From: JANXXV01 sp040002435
GTDB lineage: Bacteria > Acidobacteriota > Terriglobia > Bryobacterales > Bryobacteraceae
NCBI GenBank assembly: GCA_040002435.1
Contig: JBDUEM010000001.1
Location: 28,050-92,049 of the forward strand
Reading direction: 5' to 3'
Length of the DNA stretch: 64,000 nucleotides
Shown piece after piece: positions 59,150 through 64,000 of the stretch. The first letter of the stretch is position 1. Each line of letters starts with the position of its first letter. The position numbers were made by a program, and so were the translations under genes. Below the pieces are notes generated by a model. It saw nothing but the letters and a program-made list of their open reading frames with translations, was not told the DNA's origin and did not search any database.

Positions 59150-60541
59150 ATGGAATTTCTGCTCAACCGTTACCGAAATCTGACCGTCCTGCTAGTCGTC
59201 ATTGCGGCGCAATTGCTGCTGTTGGCTTATCAGGTAAAGAGCGGTCAGGATGTGCGTCTGGTTCGCGTCTGGGCGGTCACCGCAGTCACCCCACTGGCAC
59301 GGATTCTCGAAGTTGTACGCCGCAATACAATTGGCTTAGCCGAAGACTACTTCGATCTGATTCATGTCCGCGACGAGAATAATCGCGTGAAGAAGGAAGC
59401 GGACCGGCTGAAGATGGAGAACCAGTTTTTGAAGACGGAGCTCTCCACGGCGGACCGTGCGCAGGCGCTCACCGCGTTCCAATCGAGGACGCCTTCGCGG
59501 ACGATTGCCGCGCGGATTATCGGCAACGGCACGGGAATGAATTCGAAAGACGTCCTGATCGACCGCGGGTCGGGCAGCGGCGTGATGCGGGGGATGGCGG
59601 TGGTTACCCCGGATGGGATTGTAGGCCGGGTGCTGGCCTCCTATCCAACGGCATCGCAGGTGCTGCTGATTACAGACCCTACGTTTGCGGCCGGCGTCAT
59701 CTCCGAGAAGAACCGTGTGCACGGGACGTTGAAGGGCATCGGGCAGAGCAAGTGCATCATCGACTACGTGCAGAACGAGGAAAAGGTGGACGTCGGGGAG
59801 GTGTTTTATACTTCCGGCGACGACCGCGTGTTTCCTAAGGGCCTTCCGGTGGGGATCACCACCGTCGTCCGGCCGGGCAAGACGTTCAAAGAGATTTACG
59901 TTGTGCCCTCCGGAACGCAGAACGGTCTGGAAGAAGTCCTGGTGGTGGTTGAGGGGATTCACCAGGAAATTCCGGACGCGCAGGCGGTTCCGTCGACCGA
60001 CGTGTACATCATGCCGGCGCCTCCGGGCGACAAGTCATCGAATGCCCCCACGACGGATCAGCCGGGCTCCACTTTGACGACCGATGCTGACCGGCTGCGC
60101 GAGAAATACAAGAAGATCGGAGCAGCGCAGGGCCACAAGTTTGGAGAGGGCCTGCCGGGCGCCAAACCGGCGAACTTCAATCTGGATCCGGACACGGTGA
60201 AGCCCCCGGCGCCGCCGAAAGCTCCTGGGACGGATGCAGCAGGACGGCCCGCCGCGCCTAGTGCTCCGGTATCGAAGCCGCCTGTGCTAACGAACACGGC
60301 TCCGCCGGGGGCAACGCGTCCGCCGCCTGCCGGGAATGCGGCGGCTGCGGCTGCGCCCAAGCCCGACGCGGCGAAAACCGCGGGAGCGAGTGTTGCTGCT
60401 CCCGGCCTGGTACCGGGCGGGGTGAGTCCGCAAACCGCCAGTCCCGTGAGCGGCAGTACGCTGAATGTTGCGCCAAAAACGGTTGTACCGAAAATCGTGA
60501 AGCCCGCCGCCGCAACCACACAAATATCGCCGAATCTATGA
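59150..60541 (+). CDS. mreC: Rod shape-determining protein MreC, with a long Pro/Ala-rich tail
   Basis: A 463-residue protein. One membrane helix (LLVVIAAQLLLLAYQV, about 14-29) is followed by a coiled coil (about 75-105), and by the two beta-barrel subdomains containing DVLIDRGSGSGVMRGMAVVT and VGRVLASYPTASQVLLITDP. MreC binds MreB, MreD and PBP2 in the periplasm. The family usually ends near residue 300; here about 170 extra residues, rich in Pro and Ala, follow (from about 293) and are probably disordered. The mreD start overlaps its stop (ATGA). Confidence 0.93.
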   Translation: MEFLLNRYRNLTVLLVVIAAQLLLLAYQVKSGQDVRLVRVWAVTAVTPLARILEVVRRNTIGLAEDYFDLIHVRDENNRVKKEADRLKMENQFLKTELSTADRAQALTAFQSRTPSRTIAARIIGNGTGMNSKDVLIDRGSGSGVMRGMAVVTPDGIVGRVLASYPTASQVLLITDPTFAAGVISEKNRVHGTLKGIGQSKCIIDYVQNEEKVDVGEVFYTSGDDRVFPKGLPVGITTVVRPGKTFKEIYVVPSGTQNGLEEVLVVVEGIHQEIPDAQAVPSTDVYIMPAPPGDKSSNAPTTDQPGSTLTTDADRLREKYKKIGAAQGHKFGEGLPGAKPANFNLDPDTVKPPAPPKAPGTDAAGRPAAPSAPVSKPPVLTNTAPPGATRPPPAGNAAAAAAPKPDAAKTAGASVAAPGLVPGGVSPQTASPVSGSTLNVAPKTVVPKIVKPAAATTQISPNL

Positions 60542-61068
60542 ACGAATTCAGCGATCGTTTACTGACGGAGGTGCCCCGGAAAGCGCGCAAATTCAAGTTC
60601 CGGCCGGCCACTATCTTCCTGGTACCGCTCGCCGCCATTCTTTTCCAGGTGTACCTGCCGCGATTCTTCCAGTATCTGAGCTATCTGGAGCTGCCGCTGC
60701 TGGTTACCGTGTACTTTGCCCTGATGCGCAGGCAGCCGATCGCGGGGGTATTTTTCGGGGCTGGGATCGGGCTGGCGCAGGATTCGCTTTCCCCGAATCA
60801 GCCGCTGGGCATGTTTGGCATCGTGAAGACGCTGGTAGGGTATTTTGCCGCGTCGGTCAGCATGCGGTTTGATGTGGACAACCCGCTGATCCAGTTTGTG
60901 CTGGCGTTCTTTTTTTTCTTCTTCCACCAGTTCTTTTATTGGGTATTGTCGCGAGCCTTGCTGGGGCTGCAATTGGACTTCGATCCGAGACAGACCTTCG
61001 TGTTGGGATTGTTGAACGCCGCGGTTGCCGTACCTTTGTTCATGCTTTTGGATAAGATGAAAGAGTAA
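60538..61068 (+). CDS. mreD: Rod shape-determining protein MreD
   Basis: A 176-residue polytopic membrane protein with about five hydrophobic segments. The pattern LPLLVTVYFALMRRQPIAGV with a following GAGIGLAQDSLS is typical of MreD. It joins MreC with the peptidoglycan synthase complex. Its start overlaps the mreC stop by 4 bp and the PBP2 gene starts 4 bp after its stop. Confidence 0.88.
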   Translation: MNEFSDRLLTEVPRKARKFKFRPATIFLVPLAAILFQVYLPRFFQYLSYLELPLLVTVYFALMRRQPIAGVFFGAGIGLAQDSLSPNQPLGMFGIVKTLVGYFAASVSMRFDVDNPLIQFVLAFFFFFFHQFFYWVLSRALLGLQLDFDPRQTFVLGLLNAAVAVPLFMLLDKMKE

Positions 61069-61072
61069 CTCC

Positions 61073-63028
61073 TTGTTTAAAATTTTCCGGAAACAACATA
61101 ACGACGAGGATGTGCCGGCTTCTCCGCTGCTGCGCGACGATACCAAGTTTGCGGCCGGCAAGATCGCTGTCTTTCAATATGTGACCGTCGGGATTTTCCT
61201 CTTCCTTGTTTCCGGCTTCTGGAACCTGCAAGTGCAGAACTCGGAAGGGTATAGCGAGGCGGCTGAACGGAACCGCATCAAGTCCCTTCCCCTGCTGGCT
61301 CCGCGCGGCAAGATTCTGGACCGTGACGGCCGGGTAATTGTTGACAATCACTCCACGTTCAGCCTGATTTTATCGCGCGAAAACCTGAAGACCGAACACC
61401 TGCATGCGATCGCGGACGGATTGCATCTGGACTACGACGACCTGACCGCGCGGCTGCGGCGCTTCCGCAACCGCCCCTCTTACGAGCCGATCATCATCAA
61501 GGAAGAACTGACGGCGGGAGAGCTGGCGTTTGTGGAATCGCATCGGGATCCGGAGACTTTCCCGGAAATGGAGCTGATTCACGCACAGCGCAGGCTCTAT
61601 CCCAAAGACGGACTGGCGGCGCACGTGATCGGGTACGTGGGCGAAGTCAGCGAGAACGAATTGAACACCGCCGAGTTCATCAAATACGATCAGGGCGATG
61701 TGGTGGGCAAGCAGGGCATTGAGCGGCAGTACAACGACATTCTGATGGGGGTCGACGGCCAGCGGCAGGTGGTAGTGGACAACCGCGGGAAAGAGCGGAA
61801 CCTGATCGGCATGAAGGAAGCGGTGGCGGGCAAGAGCCTGAAACTGACGCTCGACCTGGATCTGCAGGCGGTGGCGGAACTAACGATGGAAGGCCGCCGG
61901 GGCGCGGTGGTAGCGCTGGATCCGCGCACGGGCGAAGTGCTGGCGATGGTGAGCCGCCCGGCATACGATCCGAACCGCTTTGCCGGCCGCATCCGCACAG
62001 CCGACTGGCAGGAGATTTTGAATAACCCGGACAAGCCGATGCTGGACCGGGTAATTCAGGCGCAACTTGCACCGGGCTCGACCTTCAAGCCGCTAATGGC
62101 GCTGGCGGCACTGGAAACGGGTGTGGTGGATGAGAATTTTACGGTCCACTGCAGCGGCGGGGCATCGTTCTACGGGCGGTATTTCCGCTGCCACCTGAAG
62201 GGCGGGCACGGAACGGTAAACCTGCATAAAGCGATCATGCAGTCTTGCGATGTCTATTTCTACACCGTCGGAAACAAGATGGGAATCGACAACATTGCCA
62301 AGTACGCGGAGATGGCGGGACTCGGGCAGAAGACCGGAATCGATCTGCCGCACGAGTCAGAGGGAGTGGTTCCTTCGTCGAAGTGGAAGATCCGGAATTT
62401 CCGCCAGAAGTGGTATGCCGGAGAAACGATCTCGGTATCGATTGGACAAGGCGCACTGACGGTCAGCCCGCTGCAACTGGCCAGGGCGATCGGCGGTATT
62501 GCTACGGGTGGAGTATGGCAGAGGCCGCACTTGATTATGGATCCTTCGCGCGGAGATTCCGGAAGCCGCGGCGCAGTCAACCTGGACAATATCGTCAAGG
62601 TGATCGACGGGATGTACGGCGTGGTGAATGAAGGTGGAACCGGCGGGCGTGCCAGGATTCCCGGGCTGGATGTATGTGGCAAAACCGGAACGGCGCAGCT
62701 GGCGTCGAACGAATTATTGAAGGGATCGGCGGCGGGACGGGCAATGAAAGACAACGCGTGGTTTGTGGGATTTGCACCGCGCCAGAGTCCGGAAATCGTG
62801 GTGGTGGCGCTATTTGAAGCAGGGGAACACGGCAACCTGGCTGCTCCTATCGTGGCTGACGTGATTAAGGCATACTTCGACAAGAGGCTGCGCACCTCGC
62901 CGCAACAGATGCTGACGCAACTTCCGATGTTCGGCCCACTGATTACCGGACACAATGTGGTTCCGCCGCAGCCAGTGGATCCATTCTTTATGAAGGTTCC
63001 GGTCACGCAGTCACAGGAAGAAGAATGA
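61073..63028 (+). CDS. mrdA: Penicillin-binding protein 2 (peptidoglycan DD-transpeptidase)
   Basis: A 651-residue class B PBP for cell elongation. It is read from a TTG codon 4 bp after mreD; no better start is seen. A membrane helix (VTVGIFLFLVSGFWNL, about 37-52) precedes the pedestal domain (APRGKILDRDGRVIVDNHST) and the transpeptidase with SxxK at STFK (Ser336), an SxN-type SCD motif and KTGTAQ. Works with RodA and MreCD. The RodA gene starts inside its stop codon (ATGA). Confidence 0.94.
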   Translation: MFKIFRKQHNDEDVPASPLLRDDTKFAAGKIAVFQYVTVGIFLFLVSGFWNLQVQNSEGYSEAAERNRIKSLPLLAPRGKILDRDGRVIVDNHSTFSLILSRENLKTEHLHAIADGLHLDYDDLTARLRRFRNRPSYEPIIIKEELTAGELAFVESHRDPETFPEMELIHAQRRLYPKDGLAAHVIGYVGEVSENELNTAEFIKYDQGDVVGKQGIERQYNDILMGVDGQRQVVVDNRGKERNLIGMKEAVAGKSLKLTLDLDLQAVAELTMEGRRGAVVALDPRTGEVLAMVSRPAYDPNRFAGRIRTADWQEILNNPDKPMLDRVIQAQLAPGSTFKPLMALAALETGVVDENFTVHCSGGASFYGRYFRCHLKGGHGTVNLHKAIMQSCDVYFYTVGNKMGIDNIAKYAEMAGLGQKTGIDLPHESEGVVPSSKWKIRNFRQKWYAGETISVSIGQGALTVSPLQLARAIGGIATGGVWQRPHLIMDPSRGDSGSRGAVNLDNIVKVIDGMYGVVNEGGTGGRARIPGLDVCGKTGTAQLASNELLKGSAAGRAMKDNAWFVGFAPRQSPEIVVVALFEAGEHGNLAAPIVADVIKAYFDKRLRTSPQQMLTQLPMFGPLITGHNVVPPQPVDPFFMKVPVTQSQEEE

Positions 63029-64000
63029 ACGGTTACCGCTCGTTCCGCGATCTGGATTGGCCCTTGCTGCTGATCACGCTCTCCATCTGCGCGCTAGGGG
63101 TGCTGCAGATCTACAGCGCCACGCACGAAACCATCTGGAAAGACGCCTGGTGGAAGCAGATTGTGTGGATTGCGGCCGGGATCGTGCTGATGTGGGTGGC
63201 GACGCACATCGATTATCACACGCTGCTTGGCCAGGTGTATGTGCTGTATGGGCTGTCGATCGTGACGCTGATCGCGGTGTTTCTGGTGGGGACCAAGGTG
63301 TTTGGTTCGCGGCGCTGGATTCCGGTGGGCGGGGGGTTCAAGCTGCAGGTCTCCGAATTTGTAAAGTTGGTCATCATCCTATTGGTCGCGCGGTTTATGA
63401 CCGAATTAAAGAGAGACGACCTTGATTGGCGCGATTTGTTGAAGATTGCCGGTCTGGTGGGCGTGCCGATGCTGTTGGTGATGAAACAACCCGATTTGGG
63501 GACCGCGCTGACCTATGTACCGGTTTTGGCGGGCGGGATCTTACTGGCGGGACTGCGATGGCAGTACCTGGCGGTTTTGGGCTTGGCGCTGGCGTTGACG
63601 CTTCCAGTGGCATGGCATTTCCTGCAGGATTATCAGAAGGCCCGGTTGACGACTTTTATCGACCCGGCGAAAGACCCGCGAGGACAGGGTTACCAGGTGA
63701 TTCAGTCGAAAATCGCCGTCGGCGCGGGAGGGATGTGGGGCAAAGGAGTGACGCGGGGGACGCAGACTCAGTTGCAGTTTCTGCCGGTGCCGCACACCGA
63801 CTTCATCTTCTCGGCTTTTAGTGAGGAGCATGGGTTCGTTGGAGTTGTTGTAGTATTAGGATTGTATTTCCTGTTACTGATGCAGATCGTGCAGAATGCG
63901 CAGACCGCCCCGGACCGGGCCGGAATGTATATCTGTATGGGGGTCTGCACGCTGTTGTTGTTTCACGTTCTGGTGAACGTTGGGATGGTCGTGGGCCGGA
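63025..64000 (+). CDS. rodA: Peptidoglycan glycosyltransferase RodA, 3' truncated by window
   Basis: The first 325 codons of a SEDS-family protein, open to the window end. The start ATG overlaps the mrdA stop. Visible: the first helix LLLITLSICALGVLQIYSAT, the motif GTKVFGSRRWIPVGGGFKLQ, VSEFVKLVIILL, the KQPDLGTAL segment, and LPVPHTDFIFSAFSEEHGFV with conserved His and Glu of the SEDS polymerase. RodA polymerises glycan strands with PBP2. The last helices lie outside the window. Confidence 0.95.
   Translation, partial: MNGYRSFRDLDWPLLLITLSICALGVLQIYSATHETIWKDAWWKQIVWIAAGIVLMWVATHIDYHTLLGQVYVLYGLSIVTLIAVFLVGTKVFGSRRWIPVGGGFKLQVSEFVKLVIILLVARFMTELKRDDLDWRDLLKIAGLVGVPMLLVMKQPDLGTALTYVPVLAGGILLAGLRWQYLAVLGLALALTLPVAWHFLQDYQKARLTTFIDPAKDPRGQGYQVIQSKIAVGAGGMWGKGVTRGTQTQLQFLPVPHTDFIFSAFSEEHGFVGVVVVLGLYFLLLMQIVQNAQTAPDRAGMYICMGVCTLLLFHVLVNVGMVVGR

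Noticed and set aside
1..64000. tRNA, rRNA, CRISPR arrays and insertion sequences
   Set aside because: No regularly spaced repeats, transposase motifs or RNA gene signatures were noticed by reading; a dedicated RNA or repeat search was not possible.

Overview
The window looks like chromosomal DNA of an Acidobacteriota bacterium, most likely of the Solibacter/Bryobacter type. This is inferred from three very large Oar-type TonB-dependent receptors with an N-terminal carboxypeptidase-regulatory domain, a PSD1/DUF1501 gene pair, many TPR proteins, a typical acidobacterial hypothetical family (23673-24431) and high GC content. No rRNA, tRNA, CRISPR array or insertion sequence was recognised.

Layout. 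1-5.9 kb: a truncated enolase-superfamily gene and a PSD1 cytochrome/DUF1501 operon. 6.0-6.7 kb: a DUF433/DUF5615 toxin-antitoxin-like pair. 6.8-12.1 kb: a transporter, amidohydrolase and glycoside hydrolase operon, a seven-heme cytochrome and a phytanoyl-CoA dioxygenase-like enzyme. 12.1-19.5 kb: a small zincin, an SDR gene broken by a nonsense codon, two TPR proteins and TonB receptor 1. 19.5-25.5 kb: catabolic genes (SelA-like PLP lyase, phosphotriesterase-like hydrolase, Gfo/Idh/MocA oxidoreductase, deacetylase-type metallohydrolase, second amidohydrolase). 25.5-27.0 kb: a decayed vapBC pair and an intact hicAB pair. 27.3-29.4 kb: a second enolase-superfamily enzyme divergent from an acetamidase/formamidase.

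29.4-39.3 kb is the most unusual region. It holds an ECF sigma factor and its zinc-finger anti-sigma factor, a CHAT-protease/TPR protein with a putative lipoprotein signal, and a set of uncharacterised proteins: 287 aa, a 773-aa protein with a duplicated domain, a 449-aa Cys-pair protein, a DUF1360 membrane protein, an 81-aa protein and a helix-hairpin-helix protein. Three promoter-like sites of identical architecture, TGAAAC-N16-TCACT(A/T)T, precede the sigma gene, the 449-aa gene and the 773-aa gene. I read this as an autoregulated ECF regulon encoding a previously undescribed system.

39.5-48.5 kb: a glycan-use region (sialidase, RraA-like protein, TonB receptor 2, GH38 alpha-mannosidase, Tat-exported Gfo/Idh/MocA oxidoreductase). 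48.5-52.4 kb: an AlgI/AlgX-like acyl-transfer operon. 52.9-56.1 kb: TonB receptor 3. 56.1-57.9 kb: a YciI-like protein, an alpha/beta hydrolase and an exported peroxiredoxin whose catalytic cysteine codon is TGA, followed at the right distance by a bacterial SECIS-like hairpin; this is very probably a selenoprotein that ordinary gene calling truncates. 58.1-64.0 kb: the rod-shape operon mreB-mreC-mreD-mrdA-rodA, cut by the window end.
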